From assembly GCA_003520925.1 (NCBI GenBank), contig DOTV01000134.1, positions 7,888-28,825 on the forward strand: a stretch of 20,938 bases of DNA. The letters are read 5' to 3'. Positions 7,801 through 14,987 of this stretch are shown here, piece by piece. The notes below the pieces were generated by a model. That model was given only the letters and a program-made list of their open reading frames with translations, was not told where the DNA came from and searched no databases. The stretch is from Bacteroidales bacterium (lineage in GTDB: Bacteria > Bacteroidota > Bacteroidia > Bacteroidales > VadinHA17). Within the stretch, counting starts at the first letter, position 1. Each line of letters opens with the position of its first letter. The position numbers were made by a program, and so were the translations under genes.

Positions 7801-8730
7801 ATGGATGCAAAGAACTCTTCAAAGTATGATTTGCTTGTTGTAACAGGTCCGACTGCATCGGGAAAAACTTCACTGGCTGCAGCGTTGGCTCTGAAGCTGA
7901 ACGGGGAAGTAATAAGTGCCGATTCGCGTCAGGTTTACAGGCACATGAATCTTGGTACCGGTAAGGATTATAATGATTATGTTGTGGAAGGACGGAAAAT
8001 ACCGTATCATCTTGTCGATATTGCTGATCCGGGATACAAGTATAGTGTTTTTGAATATCAGCAGGATTTTATAAAGGTGCTTGCTGATCTCAGATCGAGG
8101 AATGTGTTTCCTGTTGTTTGCGGAGGTTCAGGTTTGTACATTGACTCAGTGGTCTCGGGTTACAAAATGACAGAGGTCCCTCCTGACCCGGAGTTCAGGG
8201 CCTCCCTTGAAACCAGATCCCTCGAAGAGCTGACTAAGATCCTTTCATCATATAAGAAACTTCATAACAGAACAGATACCGATACAAAGAAAAGAGCAAT
8301 ACGTGCCATTGAAATAGAGCACTTTATTGAAACAGGAAAGCAGATCTTTACTGATATTCCGGAAGTAAAGCCTCTTGTAACCGGAGTGCTTTTCGGCAGG
8401 GATATTAGACGTGAAAGGATAAGCGAAAGACTAAAATCACGGCTTGAAGAAGGAATGGTTGATGAAGTAAAGCATCTGCTTGCGGAGGGCATCGACCCTG
8501 ATATTTTAGTCTATTACGGGCTGGAATACAAATATATAACCCATTATATCACCGGAAGGATCTCATATGAAGAGATGTACACCTCACTTGAGACCGCTAT
8601 CCACCAGTTTGCAAAACGGCAGATGACCTGGTTCCGGGGCATGGAACGCAGAGGAATAAAGATCCATTGGATTGATGGGGAGCTGCCAATGAATACTAAA
8701 GTGGAGCAGGTAATGGAGCTTCTTGCATGA
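7801..8730 (+). CDS. miaA: tRNA dimethylallyltransferase
   Basis: Transfers the dimethylallyl group to A37 of tRNAs that read UNN codons (i6A37 synthesis). At 309 aa it has the usual length. Walker A-type GPTASGKTS is at 16-24, DSRQVYRHMNLGTGKD starts at 41, and the prenyl-transfer core motifs CGGSGLYIDSV and DTKKRAIRAIEI follow. The C-terminal FAKRQMTWFRG is the conserved tRNA-contacting segment. ATG 7801 is chosen over the TTG immediately before it (7798), which would add one residue. The stop at 8728-8730 is directly followed by the palindromic element at 8731. The gene stands alone on this strand, divergent from the Yip1/smpB pair. Confidence 0.96.
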   Translation: MDAKNSSKYDLLVVTGPTASGKTSLAAALALKLNGEVISADSRQVYRHMNLGTGKDYNDYVVEGRKIPYHLVDIADPGYKYSVFEYQQDFIKVLADLRSRNVFPVVCGGSGLYIDSVVSGYKMTEVPPDPEFRASLETRSLEELTKILSSYKKLHNRTDTDTKKRAIRAIEIEHFIETGKQIFTDIPEVKPLVTGVLFGRDIRRERISERLKSRLEEGMVDEVKHLLAEGIDPDILVYYGLEYKYITHYITGRISYEEMYTSLETAIHQFAKRQMTWFRGMERRGIKIHWIDGELPMNTKVEQVMELLA

Positions 8731-8840
8731 ACTCACCCCCCCTGCCCCCTCTCTGCTTTGCAAAGAGGGGGAGCAAATGTATTTATTCCCAGGTATTCCC
8801 CCTCTTTACGAAGTAGAGAGGGGGATAAAAAGGGGTGAGT
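8731..8840. repeat. 110-bp palindromic G/C-rich intergenic element, two hairpins inside terminal inverted repeats
   Basis: The ends ACTCACCCC (8731-8739) and GGGGTGAGT (8832-8840) are perfect 9-bp inverted repeats. Inside are two hairpins of matching design: CCCCCTCT (8745-8752) with AGAGGGGG (8764-8771), and CCCCCTCT (8798-8805) with AGAGGGGG (8817-8824). Each has an 8-bp stem and an 11-nt loop. The element starts on the base after the miaA stop and lies between convergent genes, so it may act as a two-way terminator. Elements with this sequence style are, to my knowledge, common between genes in Bacteroidota; mobility is inference. Confidence 0.8.
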
Positions 8841-8868
8841 ACATGGCATTCGGATTGGAGATGAAGTA

Positions 8869-10932
8869 TTACTTTAAATATGTATCCAGCCAGATGAAGA
8901 ACTCCCTCTGCCAGATCACTGAATTCTGTGGCCTCTGAACGAAATGAGTCTCATCCTCAAAAAAGAGCATCCTGCTCGGAATGTTATGCAGCTGGGCAGC
9001 CTGGAACGCTTCCATACTTTGGGTATATGGTATGCGGAAATCATTTGCTCCAGTTATAATAAGGATAGGAGTGTCCCAACTGTCAACTCTTAAATGCGGT
9101 GAAAAACTGTAGCTTTTGGGATTATTCCAGTAAGGTCCTTCAATATCCTTGTTCGGGAACCAAAGCTCCTCTGTGGAGCCATACCAGCTTGTAAAGTTGA
9201 ACATCCCGCAATGTGATATGAAAGCTTTAAACCGTCCGCCATGAATGCCTGCAAGATAAAATACCGAGAACCCTCCATAGCTTGCACCTACTGCACCAAG
9301 CCTGTCTGCATCAACATAAGGTTCTTTTGCCATCGCATCGGTGGCGTCGAGATAGTCCTGCATATTCGAACCTCCGTAATCACCCGAAATCTCCTCCTTC
9401 CAGACCTGTCCGAAACCTGCGTTTCCCCTCCTGTTAGGAGCAATTACAATATAACCTTTGGCGGCCATCATCTGAAAGTTCCAGCGGTACGACCAGAACT
9501 GATCGAGGGTTGACTGTGGTCCCCCGTTACAAAACAGGAGGGCCGGGTATTTTTTCTTTGGGTCAAAATCGGGCGGATATACGATCCACATCTGGAGATC
9601 CTTGTTGTCTTTTGTTTTTATGTATTTTTCCGCGACTTTTCCCATCCGTATCGATTCATAGATCGGCTTGTTAATAAAGGTTATCTGACTGACCTCCCCA
9701 GAATCGGGGTTCACTTTTGATAACTCAGGAGCCATCGACATTGACGTAATTCCTGAGATCAGAACTCCCGACTGAAGACTAATCGGCCCCATATTATGAA
9801 CCCCTTCAGTCACTTTTTCAATGTTTCTGACCGACAAACTGACCCTGAAAATCTGGGCAGTCCCAAGGTAAGAACAGGTGAAAAAAATGTTCTGGTCGTC
9901 GGCCCATGTAAGATTCTCAACATCGAACTGCCATCCCTGTGAAAGTAAGCTTCTGGTGTTATCTTTTAAATTGTAAATTACCAATCGATCCAGATCCGCT
10001 TCGTAACCATTCCTTTCCATGCTCTGAAGTGCTATTTTTGAACCATCCGGAGAGAAAACAGGATATCTGTCATATCCCTTGTTGCCCTCTGTAATGTTCA
10101 CTTCCCTGCCTGAAGTAACTTCATGCAAATAAATGTCAGAGTTTGTGCTTCTTGCATCCTCAATTCCTCTGAGTCTTTTTGAGGTATAGGCAATATACTT
10201 GCCGTCAGGGCTCCATGAGATTTCACGTTCATCAAAATAGGGGGCGGTGGGGGATTCATATTTCTGATCCTTCATAATATCTTTTTCCCCTGATACTGCC
10301 GATCCGTTGAAGGATGCGACAAAAATATGGCTGTATGAAAAATCACTCCATGTGTTCCAGTGTCTGTACATAAGGTCATCTATTATTCTGACCTTTGCAT
10401 TTGGAAAATTGTACTTTTCATTAGCTGTCTGATCAAGCTTGACTCTTTTTGTAAAGTATATCTTATTGCCCGCCGGAGAGATATTGAATATCTCAAATTC
10501 GGAGATACCCTCTACTTTTTTCTGTTCGGAACCGTCTGCATTCATTGTCATAAGATCGCTTCCTCTTGAAAAGGCGATCTTTGTGCCATTCTCAAACCAT
10601 TGGGGAGAGCTACCCCCTTCAGTTGTAAGTTGCACCGCATCTCCTCCTCCCGACGGTATTTTGAAAATGTCGGTTTTCCTTGCTTCACTCTTAAGATCAA
10701 TCTTTGTTACGGTATATAAAACGGATGATCCGTCAGGTGACAGGGCAAATGATCCGAGCCGGCCGAATTTCCACATAATTTCAGGTGTCATTACCCCGCC
10801 TGATTTTTCCTCTGCCGTAAGCTGATTACCGATTTCAGCGACCGGTTCTTTTGTAAGAACTGGAGGTTGCTGTTTGCAAGCAACAGAAATACTGATGATC
10901 GTGATCATCAGCAGAAAAAGTGATCTTTTCAT
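8869..10932 (-). CDS. S9-family prolyl-oligopeptidase-like serine peptidase lipoprotein (DPP5-like)
   Basis: A 687-aa secreted serine peptidase of the prolyl oligopeptidase family. Residues 1-18 are a signal peptide ending before Cys19 (SVAC), suggesting a lipoprotein in the periplasm or outer membrane. Residues 50 to about 425 hold the beta-propeller, with repeated WD40/TolB-like LSPDG, WSPDGKYIAY and FSPDGSKIA motifs. The alpha/beta-hydrolase domain covers about 430-687: nucleophile Ser551 in GASYGG, Asp631 in TGANDFRIPY, His663 in DETHF. Length and layout match dipeptidyl peptidase 5 of Porphyromonas-type bacteria, which supports amino-acid supply from peptides. The exact specificity is inferred. 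It begins 25 nt after recA ends on the same strand, so it may be the last gene of a bcp-recA-peptidase unit. Confidence 0.93.
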   Translation of the reverse strand: MKRSLFLLMITIISISVACKQQPPVLTKEPVAEIGNQLTAEEKSGGVMTPEIMWKFGRLGSFALSPDGSSVLYTVTKIDLKSEARKTDIFKIPSGGGDAVQLTTEGGSSPQWFENGTKIAFSRGSDLMTMNADGSEQKKVEGISEFEIFNISPAGNKIYFTKRVKLDQTANEKYNFPNAKVRIIDDLMYRHWNTWSDFSYSHIFVASFNGSAVSGEKDIMKDQKYESPTAPYFDEREISWSPDGKYIAYTSKRLRGIEDARSTNSDIYLHEVTSGREVNITEGNKGYDRYPVFSPDGSKIALQSMERNGYEADLDRLVIYNLKDNTRSLLSQGWQFDVENLTWADDQNIFFTCSYLGTAQIFRVSLSVRNIEKVTEGVHNMGPISLQSGVLISGITSMSMAPELSKVNPDSGEVSQITFINKPIYESIRMGKVAEKYIKTKDNKDLQMWIVYPPDFDPKKKYPALLFCNGGPQSTLDQFWSYRWNFQMMAAKGYIVIAPNRRGNAGFGQVWKEEISGDYGGSNMQDYLDATDAMAKEPYVDADRLGAVGASYGGFSVFYLAGIHGGRFKAFISHCGMFNFTSWYGSTEELWFPNKDIEGPYWNNPKSYSFSPHLRVDSWDTPILIITGANDFRIPYTQSMEAFQAAQLHNIPSRMLFFEDETHFVQRPQNSVIWQREFFIWLDTYLK

Positions 10933-10957
10933 AAAGGTTTTCAGATAAAATTAATGA

Positions 10958-11965
10958 CTATTTTTTGAGGGCTTCAAATATTTTAACCTTTAATTCATCG
11001 TGGAGTTCAGGATTGTCTTTGATTATAAGTTTAACTGCATCTCTTCCCTGTCCGAGCTTTGTGTCCCCATAGCTGAACCAGGAGCCGCTTTTCTTAATTA
11101 TTTCCAGATCCACACCAAGATCAACAATCTCACCAAGCTGGGAAATTCCTTCTCCGTAAAGTATATCGAAATCGGCTTTCTTAAAGGGTGGTGCCAGCTT
11201 ATTCTTAACTATTTTAGCCCTTGTCCGGCTTCCGATGATTTCCTCTCCTTCCTTGATCTGATTAGTTTTCCGGATATCAACCCTTACTGAAGCATAGAAT
11301 TTCAAGGCGTTTCCACCTGTTGTTGTTTCAGGATTTCCAAACATAACGCCGATCTTTTCCCTCAGCTGGTTTATAAATACACATGAAGTATTTGTTTTAC
11401 TTATGTTTGCAGTCAGTTTACGAAGAGCCTGTGACATCAACCTAGCCTGCAGTCCCATTTTCTGATCACCCATTTCACCCTCGATTTCAGCTTTCGGTGT
11501 AAGAGCGGCAACCGAGTCAATTACCACAATGTCAAGAGCACCGGAACGGATTAGATTATCAGTAATTTCAAGAGCCTGTTCGCCGTTATCAGGCTGTGAA
11601 ATAAGCAGATTCTCAACATCTACACCGAGTTTCTCAGCATAATTCCTGTCAAAAGTGTGTTCAGCGTCGATTATTGCAGCTATTCCTCCGTTTTTCTGAG
11701 CTTCAGCAATTGCATGAATTGCGAGTGTCGTTTTTCCTGATGCTTCAGGGCCGTAAATCTCAATTACACGTCCTCTTGGGAATCCTCCGATCCCTAAAGC
11801 GGCATCAAGACCTATAGAGCCGGTTGATATGACCTGGATATTTTCTATGGCATGATCACCCATCTTCATTATGGTGCCTTTCCCGAAATCCTTCTCAATT
11901 TTACCGAGTGTAACTTCCAGTGCTTTAAGTTTCTCCTTGTTTATTTCTTTTCTTTCGTTGCTCAT
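10958..11965 (-). CDS. recA: recombinase RecA
   Basis: DNA-dependent ATPase that forms filaments on single-stranded DNA, drives homologous pairing and triggers LexA-type autocleavage. With ATG at 11965 it has 335 aa. Walker A GPEASGKTT is at 72-80; the Walker B-like VVIDSVAALTPKAEIEGEMGD, INQLREKIGVMFGNPETTTGG and ASVRVDIRK blocks are all present. The C-terminus ends soon after the core (LKVKIFEALKK) without the long acidic tail of E. coli RecA. The reading frame stays open upstream to 12064, but those codons overlap the end of bcp and do not look like RecA. The gene starts 13 nt after the bcp stop, so it is probably cotranscribed. I saw no obvious SOS box directly upstream. Confidence 0.97.
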   Translation of the reverse strand: MSNERKEINKEKLKALEVTLGKIEKDFGKGTIMKMGDHAIENIQVISTGSIGLDAALGIGGFPRGRVIEIYGPEASGKTTLAIHAIAEAQKNGGIAAIIDAEHTFDRNYAEKLGVDVENLLISQPDNGEQALEITDNLIRSGALDIVVIDSVAALTPKAEIEGEMGDQKMGLQARLMSQALRKLTANISKTNTSCVFINQLREKIGVMFGNPETTTGGNALKFYASVRVDIRKTNQIKEGEEIIGSRTRAKIVKNKLAPPFKKADFDILYGEGISQLGEIVDLGVDLEIIKKSGSWFSYGDTKLGQGRDAVKLIIKDNPELHDELKVKIFEALKK

Positions 11966-11978
11966 ATTATTGGTTTTA

Positions 11979-12440
11979 TTATTGAAACATTTTAAATATC
12001 TGCTCTGAATGATTTTTAGTGTCGACTTTTGAAATGATCTTTTCGATGATGCCGTTACCATCAATTATAAATGTTGTTCTTACAATACCCAGGAAACTTT
12101 TACCATACATCATTTTTTCACGGTATACTCCATAATCATTCAGTATCTTCCTGGAGGTATCAGCAATCAGGGGAAACGGAAGCGAATATTTTGCAGCAAA
12201 GCCTTTGTGGGATTTTTCACTATCCATGCTGACTCCAATAACTGCATATCCTTTCTTCAGAAAATCAGCATAATTGTCGCGCAGACTGCAGGCTTCAGCA
12301 GTGCATCCCGGAGTATTGTCCTTGGGATAAAAATATAAAACCACCTTCTTTCCCGAAAAATCGTTTAGCCTTATTGTTTTGCCGTCCTGATCAATTCCTT
12401 CGAATGACGGAGCTTTCATTCCCTCTTTTAGTTGTATCAT
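11979..12440 (-). CDS. bcp: thioredoxin-dependent thiol peroxidase (BCP/PrxQ)
   Basis: Peroxiredoxin of the BCP/PrxQ class, reducing hydroperoxides with electrons from thioredoxin. At 153 aa it matches the family. The peroxidatic cysteine is Cys46 in DNTPGCTAEAC and the resolving cysteine is Cys51, the spacing of atypical 2-Cys PrxQ enzymes. VVLYFYPKD (33-41) and GVSMDSEKSHKGF follow the thioredoxin fold. ATG 12440 is the only sensible start. It is the first gene of the bcp-recA run and is divergent from the TPR/SPOR gene. The shared upstream region carries the phased GATATC array, which may control one or both directions. Confidence 0.95.
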   Translation of the reverse strand: MIQLKEGMKAPSFEGIDQDGKTIRLNDFSGKKVVLYFYPKDNTPGCTAEACSLRDNYADFLKKGYAVIGVSMDSEKSHKGFAAKYSLPFPLIADTSRKILNDYGVYREKMMYGKSFLGIVRTTFIIDGNGIIEKIISKVDTKNHSEQIFKMFQ

Positions 12441-12538
12441 ATGGTACGAATTTTGTAATTAGGGTTAAATTTACGAAGTTTGAACCGTTTTCTGATTGTT
12501 TCATAAGAATTGTTATTAACACAGATATTCAGAAAAAC

Positions 12539-12579
12539 GATATCATTATGATATAAAAATGATATCAAAAAGATATCAT
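12539..12579. promoter_or_regulatory. phased GATATC array (candidate operator), 11-bp period
   Basis: Four hexamers start at 12539 (GATATC), 12550 (GATATA), 12561 (GATATC) and 12572 (GATATC), each exactly 11 bases from the last. The units read GATATCATTAT, GATATAAAAAT, GATATCAAAAA and GATATCATAAC; a degenerate fifth (GAAATATGTTG) follows at 12583. They pair into two dyads: ATATCAT/ATGATAT around 12547, and ATGATATC (12559-12566) with GATATCAT (12572-12579) across five A bases. One-helical-turn spacing of a palindromic core suggests cooperative protein binding on one DNA face. The region is A/T-rich, and the bound protein is unknown. Confidence 0.55.
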
Positions 12580-12586
12580 AACGAAA

Positions 12587-12602
12587 TATGTTGAAAAACA
12601 TA
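12587..12602. repeat. small A/T-rich hairpin next to the GATATC array
   Basis: TATGTT (12587-12592) and AACATA (12597-12602) are perfect complements around a GAAA tetraloop. It lies in the leader region 45 nt before the ATG at 12647. It is weak by base pairing, but a GNRA-type loop can stabilise such a stem in RNA. Its function is unknown. Confidence 0.35.
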
Positions 12603-12646
12603 AGAAATAAATTGATAATGAAGTAGTTACTGATACAATAGCTTTG

Positions 12647-14173
12647 ATGAAAATTAAAAACAAAAATAGATTTATCGGGTTTTCTTTTTTAATATCCTTT
12701 CTTTTTTTATCGTTAACTGATCTTAATGCTCAGGAGGTTCAGCAGAAACCTTCGCGTCAGGCCGCATTAGAGGCTTTTTCAAATGGAGAATATGATAAGG
12801 CTTTCAGGGAATTTCAGATCCTTCTTCAGGCATATTCCAGGGATCCATTATACAAGTATTATTCAGGTGTTTGTCTTGTAAAAATGAACACGGAGCCGGA
12901 GAAGGCATCGGAATTCCTTAGGGAGGCGCTCAATGGGTCTCTTGATATCAAAAGCATTCCGGATGATTCATGGTTTTATCTGGGGAGAGCACAGCAGATG
13001 GCAGGAAGATTCCCGGATGCGATTGATTCATTTAATAATTTTGAAGAGAAAGCCGGAAAAAAGAGGGCAAGGGATTTAAATGTTTCAGAATATATAAGGG
13101 AGTGCAAGGAACGTAATACCGGTCCGGTTCAGAAGCATGAACCCGGACCACCTGTTGCAGTAAAAACTGAGGTTCAGACGCCGGTAAAGCCGGTTCCCCA
13201 GAAGATTGAGGTGCCGGTTGCATATGACAAAATGCTGTCGGATGCAATGAAATTCCAGGTGAAAGCTGACTCACTCAACAGCCTGATTGCTGATTACAGG
13301 AAAGAATATGATAAACTTGCTCCGTCACAGAAGCAAGCCGCAAAGTTGAAAATTTCGGAAATGGAATCACTCTCTTTTGAATACCAGAGGATGGCTGACG
13401 AAAAATTCGGCAATGAAGTTGTCAGACCTCCTGAAAAGAAGACAGATGTTTCACAAATGGTCTTACCTGAACCGGACAGGCGAAATGAGGTATTTTCATT
13501 ATTCAATGTTGAAACAGATCCCGTGCGTTTAAGGGATCAGAAGGTATTGATTGATCCTGAGATACCTGCCGGACTGATTTACCGGATTCAGATCGGAGTT
13601 TTCAGCAAGCAACTGGAGCCTTCATTTTTTAGAGGGATATCACCGGTAGCAGGATTCAGGATTCCCGGCACGACATCAACAAAATACTTTGCAGGCCAGT
13701 TCCGAAAGATAGCCGATGCCGGCCAGGCAGTTGTTTCTGTAAGGCAGATGGGTTTCAAAGATTCGTTTGTTACCGCTATTCTTGACGGGAAAGCAGTATC
13801 GCTCGAAAGAGCTGCTCTGATGGAAAATGAGTGGGGCCAGAAACCACTGATGGAAACTGTCCGACCACCGAAAACCGGAGAGGCAGAGACTTCGACACTG
13901 GTTTTCAGGGTTGAGGTGACCCGGTCAGTAAAACAATTAAGTGAAGATTCCTCAGAGGCTTACAGGAAGATGGCAGGCAACCGTGGTCTTGAGATAATTA
14001 AATCTGAGGATGGTACATTTGTTTATCTGATTGGAAAATTTATTACTTTTGACAGTGCTAATGAATATGCCGGTCTTCTTAAACGAAACGGTTACCGGGA
14101 TGCAAAAGTCACTGCATATCTGGGAAGCAGGGAAATTGCGGTAGAGACGGCAAAGCAACTTTTTGAGAAATAG
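12647..14173 (+). CDS. secreted TPR protein with two C-terminal SPOR-like repeats
   Basis: A 508-aa exported protein with a signal peptide at about 1-28 (hydrophobic run then LNAQ). Residues 35-140 contain TPR-like helices (AALEAFSNGEYDKAFREF; SWFYLGRAQQMAGRFPDAI). A Pro/Lys/Val linker covers about 155-190, and a helical, probably coiled segment about 195-255. Two divergent SPOR-like repeats end the protein: about 311-385 (YRIQIGVFSK... with VSVRQMGFKDSFVTAI) and 419-495 (FRVEVTR... with AGLLKRNGYRDAKVTAYL). SPOR domains bind denuded peptidoglycan glycans, so a cell-wall or envelope role is likely but inferred. ATG 12647 is preferred to the TTG at 12644. It is followed 2 nt later by clpS, so the two form an operon. 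Confidence 0.8.
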   Translation: MKIKNKNRFIGFSFLISFLFLSLTDLNAQEVQQKPSRQAALEAFSNGEYDKAFREFQILLQAYSRDPLYKYYSGVCLVKMNTEPEKASEFLREALNGSLDIKSIPDDSWFYLGRAQQMAGRFPDAIDSFNNFEEKAGKKRARDLNVSEYIRECKERNTGPVQKHEPGPPVAVKTEVQTPVKPVPQKIEVPVAYDKMLSDAMKFQVKADSLNSLIADYRKEYDKLAPSQKQAAKLKISEMESLSFEYQRMADEKFGNEVVRPPEKKTDVSQMVLPEPDRRNEVFSLFNVETDPVRLRDQKVLIDPEIPAGLIYRIQIGVFSKQLEPSFFRGISPVAGFRIPGTTSTKYFAGQFRKIADAGQAVVSVRQMGFKDSFVTAILDGKAVSLERAALMENEWGQKPLMETVRPPKTGEAETSTLVFRVEVTRSVKQLSEDSSEAYRKMAGNRGLEIIKSEDGTFVYLIGKFITFDSANEYAGLLKRNGYRDAKVTAYLGSREIAVETAKQLFEK

Positions 14174-14175
14174 CC

Positions 14176-14451
14176 ATGAAGGAAAAAATATTACGTAAAA
14201 GCGACAGGTTGAGCAGCGGGGATGAAATTTACTCGCTTATACTTTACAATGATGAGATCAACACATTTGATCATGTTATTAAATCGCTCGTTGAGATCTG
14301 CGGACACGATTCGGTTCAGGCCGAACAGTGTGCCCTCATTGTACATCTGAAGGGAAGCTGTGATATCAAACTTGGAATCAGGGAAGTACTTCAGGCGATG
14401 AGCAGATCGCTCAATGCAAAAGGATTGAATTCACAGGTCCTTAAAGTCTGA
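14176..14451 (+). CDS. clpS: ATP-dependent Clp protease adaptor ClpS
   Basis: N-end-rule adaptor that delivers proteins with destabilising N-terminal residues to the ClpA/ClpC unfoldase. At 91 aa it has normal length, with a flexible N-terminal tail (about 1-17) and the folded core after it. The N-degron pocket motif LYNDEINTFDHV starts at 23, giving the expected Asn25-Asp26 pair, and His57 in IVHLKG corresponds to the conserved pocket histidine. It starts 2 nt after the TPR/SPOR stop codon. No clpA or clpC is in this window. C-rich palindromic sequence follows the stop. Confidence 0.95.
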   Translation: MKEKILRKSDRLSSGDEIYSLILYNDEINTFDHVIKSLVEICGHDSVQAEQCALIVHLKGSCDIKLGIREVLQAMSRSLNAKGLNSQVLKV

Positions 14452-14465
14452 CCATCGAAGTTCTA

Positions 14466-14576
14466 TCCCCTATCCCTCTGATGTTTTGCCCCCAATCCCC
14501 CTGAATATATTGCCCCCTTCCCCCTGAAGGGGGTTTATAATAATTTTAAGTCCCCTTTAGGGGATTTAGGGGCTTT
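14466..14576. repeat. C-rich/G-rich palindromic intergenic element between clpS and the module B membrane gene
   Basis: Several short C runs (14466 onward) lead to a strong hairpin, CCCCCTTC (14513-14520) with GAAGGGGG (14526-14533) and a 5-nt loop, followed by A/T-rich bases. A second stem is TCCCC (14551-14555) with GGGGA (14560-14564) around TTTA. The minus-strand gene reads through the second half, so its last 13 codons and its stop are element sequence. The position between convergent genes fits a shared terminator. Sequence style (CCCCTAAA-type units) is familiar from Bacteroidota intergenic repeats. Confidence 0.7.
14513..14545 (+). terminator. possible terminator downstream of clpS
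   Basis: An 8-bp all-G/C-plus-one-A/T stem with a 5-nt loop (14513-14533) is followed by TTTATAATAATTTT. The T-run is interrupted, so it is not a textbook intrinsic terminator, but the position 62 nt after clpS is suitable. Confidence 0.4.
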
Positions 14577-14987
14577 CCACCTGTGAAATATTCCAAAAAG
14601 AGCCCTGTCAAAAAGTCCAAGCAGCAATATTCCTATCAGTGCAAATGAAACCCACTCAGGCAGGTTCAAATCATTGAAATATTTATTATCAATGACCGGC
14701 AGCGTGAATTTCAGATCCTGGAAGTATTTCCAGATTGCGGAGCCAACTGATCCAGTATCACCGGCAGTAATCAAAGCGGCAGCCAGTATCAGTCCGGCAG
14801 TAATCACAGCTGATATTACCGGCACCCTGTTTTTGACAAGAAAGCCTTGTTTCTCCTTTGCTGTCTGGGTTTCGATATGGATCCTGGTCATGGTTTTTGA
14901 TGTAAATCCATCAGGGGCTTTCTCAATCTTTCCAGGATTGAGGAATTTTCTCAGCAGAGAGTCATCATTAATCTCCTGGTTATTCAT
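14535..14987 (-). CDS. two-TM membrane protein coupled to ECF sigma; candidate anti-sigma factor
   Basis: A 150-aa protein not matched to a named family. Residues 1-53 are hydrophilic (IEKAPDGFTSKTMTRI is a recognisable soluble segment). Membrane helices are predicted at about 55-76 and 112-134, with a short segment between them that would be periplasmic. The gene overlaps the end of the ECF sigma gene, as expected for a translationally coupled anti-sigma factor. There is no zinc-binding HxxxCxxC motif. ATG 14987 gives an 8-nt overlap (ATGAATAA), the same as in module A; an upstream in-frame ATG at 14999 would add MSFT and overlap by 20 nt. The C-terminal 13 residues (KAPKSPKGDLKLL) come from the palindromic element, so the original end of the gene was probably different. 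Confidence 0.75.
   Translation of the reverse strand: MNNQEINDDSLLRKFLNPGKIEKAPDGFTSKTMTRIHIETQTAKEKQGFLVKNRVPVISAVITAGLILAAALITAGDTGSVGSAIWKYFQDLKFTLPVIDNKYFNDLNLPEWVSFALIGILLLGLFDRALFGIFHRWKAPKSPKGDLKLL

Noticed and set aside
8723..8938. 71-codon plus-strand frame through the palindromic element
   Set aside because: It is made of the repeat sequence and the antisense of the S9 peptidase end; no start context or homology.
11966..12064. N-terminal extension of recA upstream of 11965
   Set aside because: The frame is open, but it overlaps the end of bcp, lacks RecA-like residues, and the ATG at 11965 gives the normal RecA start MSNERKE.
12414..12446. Fourth ECF-like promoter before bcp (TTAACC, 15 bases, GTACCAT, minus strand)
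   Set aside because: The -35 and spacing fit, but the -10 has two mismatches (GTACCAT) and lies against the start codon; probably chance.
12639..12646. TAGCTTTG as a -7 promoter element for the TPR/SPOR gene
   Set aside because: It matches TAnnTTTG but touches the ATG at 12647, so transcription would start inside the gene.
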